Origin: Proteles cristata cristata
Lineage: Eukaryota; Chordata; Mammalia; Carnivora; Hyaenidae
Length of the DNA stretch: 64,000 nt
Direction of reading: 5' to 3'
Assembly (NCBI GenBank): GCA_017311185.1
Contig: JAESUZ010005104.1
Location: 558,001 to 622,000 of the forward strand
Shown here in pieces: positions 42,501-53,645 of this stretch. The translations under genes and the position numbers were made by a program. The notes under the pieces were generated by a model. It saw only the letters and a list, made by a program, of their open reading frames with translations. It did no database searches and had not been told where the DNA came from. The stretch's first letter is position 1. Each line of letters opens with the position of its first letter.

Positions 42501-42600
42501 CCCCTAACCCTCAGCCCGGCTCGGGCCCCTGACCCTCAGCCCGGCTCGGTCCCCTGACCCTCAGCCCGGCTCGGTCCCCTGACCCTCAGCCCGGCCCGGT
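42501..42600 (+). repeat. 25-bp minisatellite, four copies, in DGCR2 leader
   Basis: Four head-to-tail units at 42501-42525, 42526-42550, 42551-42575 and 42576-42600, each beginning CCCCTGACCCTCAGCCCGGC (first unit has A for G). Units 2 and 3 are identical; unit 4 has one change. It lies in the 5' untranslated region, 55 bp before the start codon. Confidence 0.95.
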
Positions 42601-42639
42601 CCAGCCTCCCCGCGGGGTCACGCGGCCGCCCGGGGGACG

Positions 42640-42654
42640 ATGAACGGAGGATAA
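42640..42654 (+). other. Four-codon upstream ORF abutting DGCR2 start
   Basis: ATG AAC GGA GGA TAA, with the stop codon directly followed by the DGCR2 ATG at 42655, in the same frame. If translated, ribosomes would end exactly one codon before the main start, a layout that could damp or couple DGCR2 translation. The upstream ATG has A at -3 (GACGATGA), a favourable context. Confidence 0.6.
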
Positions 42655-42733
42655 ATGGTGCCCAAGGCAGACAGCGGTGCCTTCTTGCTGCTCTTCCTGC
42701 TCGTGCTCACCGTCACCGAGCCGCTGCGGCCAG
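42655..42733 (+). CDS. DGCR2: DGCR2 (IDD/SEZ12) coding exon 1, signal peptide; gene continues beyond window
   Basis: Integral membrane protein with LDL-receptor class A, C-type lectin-like and VWC domains in its family; a candidate adhesion receptor of the DiGeorge region. Only exon 1 is here: [20 protein letters not shown] then TEPLRP, a typical signal peptide (hydrophobic core [11 protein letters not shown]), with donor CCAG|GTGCGC at 42734. Nothing encoding the next exon's cysteine-rich LDLa segment is found to 64000, so the rest of the window is read as intron 1. The frame runs on as a chance ORF to 42855, which is not coding. Confidence 0.95.
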
Positions 42734-45700
42734 GTGCGCGGCGCGGTGGGCGCGGCGCGGTGGGGGCGGTGTGTGGGGGCGGGGCGGGGCAGGGCGGGCG
42801 GTGTGCGGGGCCGGGGTCGTCCGGGACCTCCCTCCACCGGACGGGGCCCTGGTAGGGCGCCTCCGGGGCCTGCCCGCGGGCCGCCGCGCCCCCCTGCCCG
42901 GGACCGTGCCCCTCGCCCGGGACCGTGCTGAGAGTTTACCTGGGCTCCGATCGCTTCGTACATCATGGAACTTTGTTCTAGAGGGAATGTTACCTTTGTA
43001 TCCGTGTCCGTGGAGCGCGGCGTGCTTTGAGATTGACCGAAGCGAGAGTGATGTGCGGGGCCCAACCTAACTTCTGGGGCCTGGGAGTTCACTGGCGCAG
43101 GAGCTGCGCTCCTGGGGCGCGCCCTCATTGCTCAGCGGCTAGGGTCAGGCTGGAGTGCTGGGGTCGAGAGAGCAAGCAGCTCGTGGAGGCACTTGGTTTT
43201 CCATGTTATCCCTTAGCAGTGATTTGGTGCCAGAGCCTCAGCCCTGGAAATTCCTTGGCTGGAAAGTGGTAGCCGTGTCGCTTATTGTCACTCAGTGAGG
43301 TGTTATAGCTGAAAACTACTCAGCTGAGAGACCGGCCCGAGGAAGTACTGAGTCCGCCAAGCATCGCACTCAGAAAGCAAGCTAGCTTCCTGGGGCAGAG
43401 ACTGGTGCCGCAGCCGGGTCTCCGCCGTCGGAACTTGGACAGTGCCAGGCATTTAGGAGTGTACCTTGTATGTGATGATTAAATGCTTTTGGAACTCCCT
43501 TTGGAGCTTGTGTTTTTATAAGTAAGCTTGTGGTGGGGAATCATTATCATGGCAGCCAGAAAGTCCAGGACAATTTTTCTCTCTCTCTCTTGTGTATCCC
43601 CTCCATTGAATGCAACAAAAAAATCAAATCCCCAAATTGCAGGGCGGATTTATCCATCAGGTACAGAAGGCCTGGTGCCCAGGGCCCACAGTGAGTGTTT
43701 TTAGTGGTCTTTTAAAATCAGCAAGGAAAAAACCCTGACCGATTAGGTGAAAGAAATGTTAGAAACATTCAAATTTATTCATCTTTATACCATTGCAGTT
43801 GAAAAGTATGATTCTTAATAATTTTTTATTGTGAAAGGGGCCCATGAAGGCAGAAGTGTCCAGGGCTGTTGTCTTTTGAGCTCTGTCAGGTCTCTGTGTG
43901 AAACCGGGCTGGGGAGCACAGTGGTGTGACACCCCCTTAATGCCTCAGCCAAGGCGCTCATACCAGACATGATACACCTCTCTTGTTCTCTGCCTTTGTC
44001 ATCCTAAATAGAGTGCTGTCTCCTCCCCAGTGTTTACTTGGTGGCCAAGGTCCTGAGCCCCTGATCAACCTGGAGTCTCTCTAGCGATACTTCTCTGGGC
44101 TCCCTGAGTAGAGCTGCTTACTCACTGCTTCTGATGGTTCCCTGGGCAGCAGGGTGACTGGTGGGATAGCCTCAGTAGGAATGGTAGCCAGAAAAAGGGC
44201 TAGTTGTGGAGAGAGTACTGAATTGGCTCTTTGAGGACCAGAACCAAAGCATTTGTGGCTCTTGTGATTTAAGTTCTTTAGAAAACGTTTATATCTGTAG
44301 AGAAGTGAGACATCATTCTGTTCTGGCTCTTGCATCCCAATTTTACATATCAGGTTTACCGGACTCAGGGGCAAAGCCACACATCATGCCTGTCTTCCTT
44401 GGGGTGCCTCTGGTTCCGTGTCCAGCATCCCCTCCCTGGATGATAAAGGTGACTAATGGCCCCAACTCCCTTTCCTTTGCTGTCTGGCTGTATATCCTGC
44501 CAACTGGCCAGCAACAGTTCAGAAAGTGTCTGCCAATTCTCACTGTTTGCCTACCACTAGGGATGTTCAAATGAATTGAATAAATCCTTTCCTCTAGGAG
44601 TGCCCTTTAGGTATGGAAGCAGAAACTTGGTGTAAGTCAGGCTCGAGTGTGGGGGCCTAGAGGCAGGCAGCAGAGGGGGCCAATCTTTTGTACGTGTGAA
44701 GCAGGGGAGAGCTTTACAAGAGACCTCAGACCTTAGGTCTGAGTTGGGGTAGAGATGTGGGTCTGGTTGAAGGAGCAAATTATCCCTTTGCATTCCATGA
44801 CTTTCAAGATCAGAAGTTTGCAGCAATTCCTAGTGGTGCCCTGAGTTGCCTTGCAAATTCTGGAGGGTTTGTTGGTTCCCTGATTTTGGCTGGTTGGCCA
44901 GGGCCAGTCACACTCTGGGTTCGATGTTCTCCTTGGGGTCTTGTGTGCGTTCCGTGTCCTTCCAGGCAGGCTGATGCTTGAGAAGGAGGGCTTCTCTCAT
45001 CTTCATCTGCATTCTTTCTGTTGGAGTCCCAGCTTAGACCCTTACTTGTATGTGAGGAGAGCATCAGGCAGAACCTACTTCCAAGGGGAAGGGAATCCTT
45101 GAGGACCGAGGCCAAGCCAGTTTTGGTTATTTGCTGGTGCAGGCCAGGGGGCAAGGGCTTTCTCAGAGTGGGGGCGACAAGAGAGCTCTGAATTTGGCCT
45201 TTTGGCAAAGTTTTTGTTTTTTTAATGCATGTTTTATCTTGGTTGATTGAGGTTGTGTTACATGCCAGGTGCTGTTTTAATGTGTGCTAAAATGTGTGTT
45301 GATTACCTCTCAGGTGGTCCCTATGAGGTAGATGACTGTTATTAGTCCCATTTTATAGATGGGGACACAGAGAGTTCATGAAACTAAGTGGCTGAGATGA
45401 GATTTCAGTCCTAGATGTCTGGCCCATCATGTGCCCTTGTCTGAGGCTCTGTTTACTCCAGCTGTGTACGTCCTGCCCTGGCCTTCCTTAACCCCAGCTG
45501 TGCAACTCCAGGCCACATCTCTTCCCTTTATAGACCAAGTGGTTCTCCAGGTGAAGGCACAGACCCTTTTCCATCTAAATACTCTGATCTTAGGGATAGA
45601 ATGAGTCTTCTCCCCAAATCCCCTTTGTGGTTAGCAAAAGGGATTTGGTCACCGTTAATGAGCAATAGTGGTGTCTGTTATATCTGCTGGGGCTGTGGTG

Positions 45701-46440
45701 AGAAGGGTAAGTTGGAGACCTCTTCTGAGGCCCGACAAGCATGGAGGAGCTCCTGGGGGGGCCAGTGGCCCTGGTGTCATCTCCTTGACCTTTTATCCAT
45801 GTGTGCAGAGGATGCAGCAGCCAATGCTGATTCTAAAACTGTTTTTCTCTTTTCATTAATGAGAGAAAATCACGCCATGGTTTTAGCTACAGCTTTGTCC
45901 AGGGTGACCCCACCATACACGACTGAGAAACATTTGCCTTCCCCACGTGAGCTCTGTCTCAGCTAAGGTCCCCAGCCTTGTAAAAAAGCGTTATGCTCAG
46001 TGAGGCGGCCTGATGAGGTAGCGAGACTGGAAGCTGTCTGCCTTGTACTATTGGGAAGGCTGGCTGGGAGAGGCAAATGACTTGCATAAGATGGCACGGC
46101 TGGTGAGCAGCATAGCTGGGATTCAAACCTGGGTGAATTGGCTCCAAGTTCAGGGTTCTTTCCCTTTTGTCATTAGGGACCCAGAGGGGCCTGCTGTCTG
46201 GGCTGACTTGATAAATCTTCAGTGAACTGACTAGTGGCCACAGCACCTTGCTTCTGGAGCAGCACATAGGCTAGTGAGTGGGAAGTGTGGATATTTTCCA
46301 CACAGACGTGACTGAAGCTCATAGACATAGCTGGGAAGCTGAACCTGCACCTGGGCTTGCCAGGCGCTTTCTCAGTGAGCTCTTCACAGCCTGCCACCTT
46401 GTAACACTGTAGAACTCACTTCACTGGCTGATTGTGCTTC
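42734..46440 (+). other. DGCR2 intron 1, proximal SINE-free part
   Basis: No lineage-specific SINE over 3.7 kb. Segments near 45.29-45.43 kb and 46.03-46.14 kb are MIR-like (CCCATTTTATAGATGGGGAC; GGGATTCAAACCTGGG). CpG island extends into the first 200 bp. Confidence 0.65.
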
Positions 46441-46464
46441 TGGCTTAAGAATTCATTCTTTTTA

Positions 46465-46697
46465 TTTATTTATTTTTATATATTTTTTAATTTAGTTGTA
46501 GAATAGAGAGAGAGAGAGAGAGAGACAGCGTGAGCAGGGGAGGGTCAGAGAGAGAGGGAGACACAGACTGAAACAGGCTCCAGGCTCTGAGCTGGCAGTC
46601 AGCACAGAGCCCGACGCGGGGCTCGAACCCACGAACCGCGAGATCATGACCCAAGCGAAAGTCGGACACTTAGCCGACTAAGCCACCCAGGCGCCCC
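46465..46697 (-). mobile_element. Young felid CanSINE in DGCR2 intron 1
   Basis: Ends GACTAAGCCACCCAGGCGCC; an 18-bp perfect duplication AAGAATTCATTCTTTTTA is at 46447-46464 and 46698-46715. Confidence 0.94.
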
Positions 46698-46779
46698 AAG
46701 AATTCATTCTTTTTAGTTGAAAAGTAGTGTTAACACATTTTCCGACCTCACTAGCTAACGAATTATCTTTTTTAAAAAA

Positions 46780-46975
46780 ATTTTTTACATACAAAGAAAG
46801 CTTTTATTTGGAAATAATTTCAAACTTCCAGAAAAGTTGCAAGAATAAAATTCATGCCAAGAATACCTGCATACTTTCTACCCAGACTTACCTGTTGTCA
46901 GCATTTTACCTTACCTGCCTTCTTCCTCATGTGTGCACATGCGTATGTGTATATGTACACACATGATTTATTCAA
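46780..46975 (-). mobile_element. Old LINE-like fragment (tentative)
   Basis: AATTTCAAACTTCCAGAAAA, GTTGCAAGAATAAAATTCAT and TACCTGTTGTCAGCATTTTA match in order a related stretch near 50.79-50.89 kb, the kind of sequence seen in old antisense LINE-1 3' ends. Confidence 0.45.
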
Positions 46976-49900
46976 ACGTTATTTAAACGTAAGTGGCCTT
47001 TCTCCCTGAACACTTTGGCCACTGCAGAGAGCAGGAGGGGACTCCTGGTACTTGGTGTCCCCCAGGAGACGAATGGTGATGCCTCCCTACAGCCCTGTAA
47101 CAAGCCCTCACCACAACCTGCTGTGTGCCGGGCAGCATCACCACGGGACAGTATCGAGGGCACAGGAAACACTGTGGTTAAAGCTCCGGTTGGCCCAGGT
47201 GGCAGTGAATCCGGGTTATTATTTCAGTTGGTGGTTCTGGTCTTAGGAATGAAGAATGGGCTGCTGTTGCACACTTTGCCAGATGGGTCTCGCTGCTGTT
47301 ACACTGTACCTTTCCTGTTTCTCTGACCCAGCTTGCTCTTGCCTGCAGCCTACCCTAGTCCTGCTTCCCACGCTAGCTCACTTGCACTTTCCTCACCCCT
47401 TCCCTTCCGTGGGCATTTTGGGAGCATTAAGGCTTGTGCTCCTCTTAGCCATCATGCCAGGTGATCTAGTTAGCCCTCATTGCTCAGGTAATTTCTTACC
47501 TCCCTTTGGTACTTGGCGTAGATAAACATTGGTAGTTTCTTGACTCTTCAGTGGAATGTATCAGTGACAGCACTTAGGACCTAATAGATAGCAAGGGACT
47601 GATTAAGTGTCTTTTCTTTGGTATGCTGCCAGATTGTTCCCTTATCACGTGTGCTTTTGTATTTGGGGTGCTGAGATGTTGGTGAGTGGTCCTTTCCTCT
47701 TCCAGTCTGCAGAGCAGGTCAGTAATCCAGAGAGCCCAGTTTTGAGCCAGTATTTTTCCAGAGTGATGTGATGGGTGGATTCAAAGTATGGCTATTCTGT
47801 GATAGCTAGATTTTTGTTGTTGGTGTGATTTGCCTGTTGACTTGGGGGTGTTTAGTGAAAGTTACATCTTGTCCTGCTGCTCCAAGCTGGGCTGTGTGTT
47901 CCATCAGGGTGGACATGTTTCCTTGACAGGGTAAGTCCAGGGGAGGGTGAATGGCCTGTGCAGTGAGCTGTGGACACAGAGTGTTCTGTGGCTTCTGGGT
48001 ATTGACCTGGGAGGAAGGAAAGCCCAGGTCTGGTGTCGCTTCACACAAGCTGTTTATAGAGTCCAGTGTTGTGGGTTAAGAGCGTGGACCCTGTAGTTGC
48101 ATGGCTGGGAGTCAGGACCCACTCTGCTGCCCACTCTGTGCTGAGCCTCAGTTTCCTTATCTGTAATGTAGACATAATAGTACATACTTGAGAGATGCTA
48201 TGAGAATTAAAATCAATGGGTATACAGTTCTAACACATGCCTGACAAAAAGGCCATTCATGTTAGCTCCGGATGGACTTTAGAGAGTGTAGGGACCCCTG
48301 AAAGTCTGGGTGCATGGGTGTGCGTGCATAAGGGCATGTTTCTTGGGAGAGAGCCCCCACCTGGGAGGCAGCAGAGCGAAGTGGCTTTGAGCACTGACAC
48401 ACAGTGAGCGCTAAATGAGTCTAGCCATTCCCATGGTCTGAGAAGGGGGAGTGTGTGGCTTCCTAGAGCCCCCCAAACAGCCGCAGTGCTTTGCACAGGG
48501 CTAGGATTGTTCATACTGACACGTTTTACTCTTTGTCACGTTCATGTTGTGTCCCCTGGGCCTAGTTTGGCACAGAGTGGGCACTCAGAAATCAGTTATT
48601 GAACAAATGCACAAATGGCTATTTATATTTTGACATAAAGAGCAACAGCTCCCTTAGCCAGCGGGCCTCGCAGCTGCCCCTGGTGGGGGTGGTGAGGATA
48701 AGGGCCTTGTGGCTGCCTGCAAGAACGCCTTTGGAGGACCGGTGTGTTTGGGGGCGGGGGGGCTGTAGACCAGCTGGCCTGGGCCTCAACTGCAGGGAGC
48801 TTGCTCCTTCCTGCAGGGGTGAGCTGGGCTGTGTGGTGAGAGCAGGTGAAGACTTCTCACGAATGTGGACCCTTTTTGAAATTCACCAGCCACCCAGCCT
48901 GGGGTTGTTGGTGGGGGTAGGGGGAGGTTGGTCAGGAAGCCTTTGGGGTTGGTGGGGTGGACTTCTTCCTGGATGGACTTGCTTGGCAACGAGGCTTGAG
49001 AACCGGACTTATCCCTGCATGAGGACATGGCTTGCCCTTCCCTGAGCCATTGCACAGTACAGGCCTTGCTTCAGAGCTGGTAGGTGCAAGAATGCCGCGC
49101 TTGCTTCTTGGCCTTCTCCCTCTTCTCTGTCTGATGTGACCAGGTCGGACTGGTCATTGTCCTCAATTCCAGATCCCTGGCAGCCAGCCATTAGTTTGAT
49201 CAGTTTGTCATCTGTCTGCCCTCAGCTGTTGACAGCTCTGTGTTGGACAGGACAGGGCTGAGAGCAGAGCCCCAATGGGTATACTGGACAGAGAGAGCCT
49301 CCAGGTGTCCACCCTGTTCTTCCCTGTCTCGGAAGCCTTGTTCTCTAGGGGACCTTTCACAGGAATTTATGACTGTGGAGAGGGTTGCTTGGGGCTCCTT
49401 GGGCCGCTGGACGAGGGGTAGAAGCGGCTGCAGAGGGTGTCCCGGAAGGTCAGCTGGGAGGTGGGGAGTTCCAGGACCCCCAGTGCTTAGATAGAAATCA
49501 GGCGTCCTGATGCGGAGGCCTTTTGAGCTGCTAGTTGCTTCCTATGGTCTCTACGTTGGTTAATTTATCCCTGGCTTTGTGGTCTTACGAGGCAGAGCAA
49601 GAGAACTGAAAGTACCTGAGAGGGATGAGGTTTGTTTAGGGCCAAGGCAGGCTTCTGCTGCAACCTTCTGTGGTTTGTCGGCCATTCCTTCAGATTCTTT
49701 CTCCACGCCATCAGTGAGGGGGGGTGCGCACATGCAGACAGACCTCATGAGTTACAGTGAACGCCCAGGACAGTTTGGAAAAACGATGTTGATTTTTTAA
49801 AAAAAATATTTGCAAAAATTTCATACATGGAATATTTTACATAGATGGAATTATACTTTTTATATAATTTATTGAGTTTTTCAGTGGCCAGTGTTCTGGA

Positions 49901-49985
49901 GATCTTTGTAGGCTAGTACACATAGTTGTACAAAATTTTTTTTTTTAAGCAAGACTTTGTGAGAACTTTCTTCAGTCTTATTTTT
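46976..49985 (+). other. DGCR2 intron 1, mainly unique
   Basis: Two MIR-like elements: 48.07-48.25 kb (CAGTTTCCTTATCTGTAATG) and about 48.55-48.61 kb (GGCACAGAGTGGGCACTCAG). Otherwise nothing recognised. Confidence 0.6.
48070..48250 (-). repeat. MIR SINE
   Basis: GAGCCTCAGTTTCCTTATCT, AATAGTACATACTTGAGAG and TATGAGAATTAAAATCAATG are diagnostic of a MIR core and 3' part. Confidence 0.65.
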
Positions 49986-49986
49986 A

Positions 49987-50195
49987 TTTTTAAGTTAATT
50001 CATTTATTTTGAGAGAGTGTGTGCGCATGAAGGAGTAAGGAAGGGACAGAGAGAGAGGGAGTGAGAGAGAATCTTGGGCAAGGCACCTTGCTGACAGTGC
50101 AGAGCCCGATGCGGGGCTTGAACTCACAAGCCCTGAGATCATGACCTGAGCTCAAATCGAGCGTCAGTTAACAAACGGAGCCACCTAGGTGCCCC
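49987..50195 (-). mobile_element. CanSINE, diverged
   Basis: AAGTTAATTCATTTATTTTG start, GAGATCATGACCTGAGCTCA and GGAGCCACCTAGGTGCCCC end; CTTCAGTCTTATTTT and CCTCAGTTTTATTTT flank it. Confidence 0.86.
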
Positions 50196-50769
50196 TCCTC
50201 AGTTTTATTTTGTTTTGTCTGTGGGGTCTGGTTCTGGGAGAGGCCTCGTACCTAAGCCTCATCAGCCAGAAGCTGCAGTTTAGTGAGATTTACAGTTGGA
50301 GATGGTGTGGCCAATAGGCTGAGGAGATCTAACTCTCACCTTACAAAGTACACAGGCAGATGTTCCAACTGACTGTTCCCCAGCTCTCAGGTATTTGTCT
50401 CAGTCTAAAGCTATTATCTGCAGCAGCTCCAGGTTGGGTTCCTGGTTTTCACATGTCTTTATGCTATAGCTCAAACTTGTGTGCTTATTTATCTAAATGG
50501 CATAATTTCATAAATGCTTATTTATCTAAAGGATAATTTAGAGGTAGAGTGGCCATTTAGGGGAACATTGATATGAACAAAATTATTCAGTTGAGAGGTG
50601 CCTTACGGACAAAAATGAAACCAAATCTCAAAGAGCCAATGGTCAGCATTTTTTTTTTTTTATTGGTATGAGGAAGCTTAATTCCAAAAAGAATTAAGAT
50701 TTCAAAATATCTTCCTTCAGAGGGAGTCAGAGGGATACTTCTTTAAAACAACAAAAACAACAACAACAA

Positions 50770-51235
50770 TAAACTTTCCACTTTGGGAACATTCATACCT
50801 ACAGAAAAGTTGCAAGAGTAGTACCATGAACTCCACCTTTATATAGTTCATCTCCATTCACCAGTTGTTAACATTTGACTCACCACACATTTGTGGGCAT
50901 ACATGTGTGCACATGGAGGACTGCTTGAAACTAAGTTGGAGGAATCACAACCTTTCATTTCTAAATCCCTCAATTTATATTTCCTAAGAACAAGGCCATT
51001 CTCTTATAAGCACGGTATAGTTATCAAGTTTAGGAAGTTTGACATTGATGTCGTGCTGTTAGCCATGTCCCCATTTTGCCAGTTGCCTGATTACAACATA
51101 TTTTTCCAAGCCGGCATCTGACCTGGTATCATGTATTGCATTTAATTTTGATGTGTGTTTAATCTTTTAAAATCTGGAACAGTTTCCTGTCTTTTTTTTT
51201 GTATTATGGACTTATGAAAGAGTACAGGCAGCTCT
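50770..51235 (-). mobile_element. Old LINE-like fragment (tentative)
   Basis: CAGAAAAGTTGCAAGAGTAG, CATTCACCAGTTGTTAACAT and CCATTTTGCCAGTTGCCTGA resemble antisense old LINE-1 3' sequence; related to 46.78-46.97 kb. A continuation may run to 51.9 kb around the SINE at 51241. Confidence 0.45.
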
Positions 51236-51240
51236 CTTTT

Positions 51241-51441
51241 ATTTTATTTTATTTATTTATTTTTTGATGTTTATTTATTAGAGAGAGAGGGGCAGAGAGA
51301 GAGGGAGACACAGAATCCGAAGCAGGCTCCAGATTCTGAGGTGTCAGCACAGATCCCCACGGGGGGCTTGAACTCACAAACTGTGAACTCATGACTTAAG
51401 CCAAAGTCAGATGCTTAGCTGACTGAGCCACCCAGGTGCCC
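51241..51441 (-). mobile_element. CanSINE
   Basis: (ATTTT)n-rich start, GAGAGAGAGGGGCAGAGAGA, CTGACTGAGCCACCCAGGTG end. TACAGGCAGCTCT occurs on both sides as the target-site duplication. Confidence 0.9.
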
Positions 51442-51925
51442 ATACAGGCAGCTCTTTTTATAAAATATTCCTCATTTTAGGTTTATCAGATTGTTTCTTG
51501 TGCTCAGATTCAGTTGATGCATATTTAGCAGGTGTGAACCCCCAGATCATTGAGTCCTCAGTACATGCATCAGGAAACACAGCCCATCAGTTTGTCTCAG
51601 GAATGGCGATATTAACCTTGGTCATATGGTAGGGTGGCTTGGCTGCATTTCTCTGGACACTGGTGCCTTTCCCCCTTTGTGATGGGCAGGTAGGGAGATA
51701 GGTTTGCCCAGTTTTTTTTTCAGCATCTGTTAATGATTCTTGCCTGAACCAGTTACCACTGTGATGATTGCTAAATGGTGATTTGTTCTTACTTTTTCTT
51801 TTAGTAGTAGTCTGCTATAAAAGAGAACTTCTTTTCCTGTTATTTTTTACTGTCAGTATGGATCCATGGATTCTTCTTTCTGTTCAGTGTGTTATATGGT
51901 CTGTTAGCATGACTCATATTTTTAA

Positions 51926-52131
51926 AAAGTTTTAATGTTTATTTTTGAAAGAGAGAGAGAGAGAGAAGAGCATGAGCAAGGGAGAGGCAGAGAGAAAGAG
52001 AGAGAATTGGAAGCAGGCTCCAGGCTCTGAGCTGTCACCACAGAGCTCAACACGGCTCAAACTCACGAACCACGAGATCATGACATGACCCAAAGTTGGA
52101 TGCCTAACCGACTGAGCTACCCAGGTGCCCC
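51926..52131 (-). mobile_element. CanSINE
   Basis: TTTAATGTTTATTTTTGAAA start and GACTGAGCTACCCAGGTGCC end; CACGAGATCATGACATGACC in the B-box region. Confidence 0.87.
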
Positions 52132-52487
52132 AGTAATGATTCATTTTGGTACCTACATTGTAATTAATACAGGAAGGGAAAACCCCTTTAGGCTGGCTTC
52201 TGCATCCTTCTGACATGTCCTCGTCCATTTGGCACATTCCTTATTACCAGGTTCCACTTGTATCATTCCTGCCCCAGGCATTTTTCCATGGAACACTGGT
52301 TCCTTTTAGTGGGAGATGGTATTTAGAAGCCAAGATTTTGGTGCTAGGTGAGTTCATTGCTCCTTGGATGATGTTGCTACTAGACCTTTTAGTCCATTAG
52401 GGGGGTGCGTGCATGCTCCTCTGTCTGTCTGGGTGCGTGTGTGTGTATGGATCTTGTCTGTGTCTTTTTGTATAAGTTCATACTGTT

Positions 52488-52711
52488 TTTTTTTTTTTTT
52501 TAATTTTTAACATATTTATTTATTTTGAGAGAGAGGGCACATATGCACGCAAGCCGGGGAGGGGAAGAGAGAGGGGAAGAGAGAAGCCCAAGCAGGCTCT
52601 GTGTTGTCAGCCTGAGCCTGAAGTGGGGCTTGGTCTCATGAACTGTAAGATCATGACCTGAGCTCAAATCAAGAGTCACATGCTTAACTGACTGAGCCAT
52701 CCAGGTGCCCC
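52488..52711 (-). mobile_element. CanSINE
   Basis: Long T-tract, ATTTATTTATTTTGAGAGAG, ACTGAGCCATCCAGGTGCCC end; CATACTGTTT on each side. Confidence 0.89.
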
Positions 52712-53446
52712 CATACTGTTTCTTTTAGTTTCAACCCAGCATCATAGGATCTTGTCTGCTTTCCCTGTTATCTGCCTTTTTCTACAGTGAGAACTCTGGC
52801 TTCCAACAACATCAGGAGATTTATTTATTTGCTTGTCCTACAGGGTACACAGCATAGTTTCAGAAGTGCAATGCCCATTACCACTACTGACAGCAAACCA
52901 ACTGAGCACGATTTTGGATTTTTTTCTTTTCTTTTTGCAACTCATTTTGTCTTTAGGCTGATAGTATATGCTCAATGTACTAGGTCCAAAAACTACTTGG
53001 ATTAACTTTTTTCACTCTTCTGTGTGTTTGTTATACAGTTAGGTTCAAAACCGGGTTGATTTTAAACTGCCTTTACTAATAAAAAATATTGAGGGAGATA
53101 ATTACTGTAATCTCATTATAACAAGCTTCTGTTTCGTCATACTAATCAGTAAAGAAACATCTCATTTTTAATAGGTTGTATTTTCCTGGGAAAATTAAAA
53201 ATCATTTTTATTACTACATATTTATAGTTTTAACAGGTTAGCTCATTAGTGTAAATTGCTGTTTGCTTAAAATATTTTTTCCAATTTTGTTTCTCTGGTT
53301 TGAAGATAATTATGTGTGTTGAATAAATGACCATTTAGCATCAGTAAAAAGAAAGGCCAAATAAAACTTATAACAAACAATTATGTTCCTTAGATTTTAG
53401 CATTAATAAATGCTACTAATCAATTTTTTAATTTTGTTAACCTTAA
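52712..53446 (+). other. DGCR2 intron 1, A/T-rich unique segment
   Basis: No element recognised; AT-rich from about 53.05 kb. Confidence 0.55.
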
Positions 53447-53454
53447 AATCTTTT

Positions 53455-53644
53455 TTTTAAGTTTATTTATTTTCGAGAGAGAGAGAGAGAGTACATGTAC
53501 ACATTACTAGTGGGGAAGGGGCAGAGAGAGAGGGAGAGAGAAATCCCAAGCAGAGAATTTGAGCAGGGCCCAAACCCATGAACCGTGAGATCATGACCTG
53601 AGCCAAGGTTGGACAATTAACCAACTGAGCCATCCAGGTGCCCC
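53455..53644 (-). mobile_element. CanSINE
   Basis: TTTTTAAGTTTATTTATTTT start and ACTGAGCCATCCAGGTGCCC end; TTAAAATCTT occurs before and after. Confidence 0.89.
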
Positions 53645-53645
53645 A

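Larger units (their letters stand above)
42090..42930 (+). promoter_or_regulatory. DGCR2 CpG-island promoter
   Basis: Dense CpG with several GC boxes (CCCCGCCCC at about 42301, CTCCGCCCC near 42253), CCAAT at 42138, inverted CCAAT (ATTGG) at 42325-42329, and GCCGCCATCTTG at 42378-42389, the YY1 element commonly found just downstream of TATA-less start sites. Transcription probably starts near 42370. Confidence 0.75.

Noticed and set aside
42734..42855. Extension of DGCR2 exon 1 reading frame past 42733
   Set aside because: The open frame continues into intron 1 only because of GC richness; the donor CCAG|GTGCGC and the known protein sequence end the exon here.
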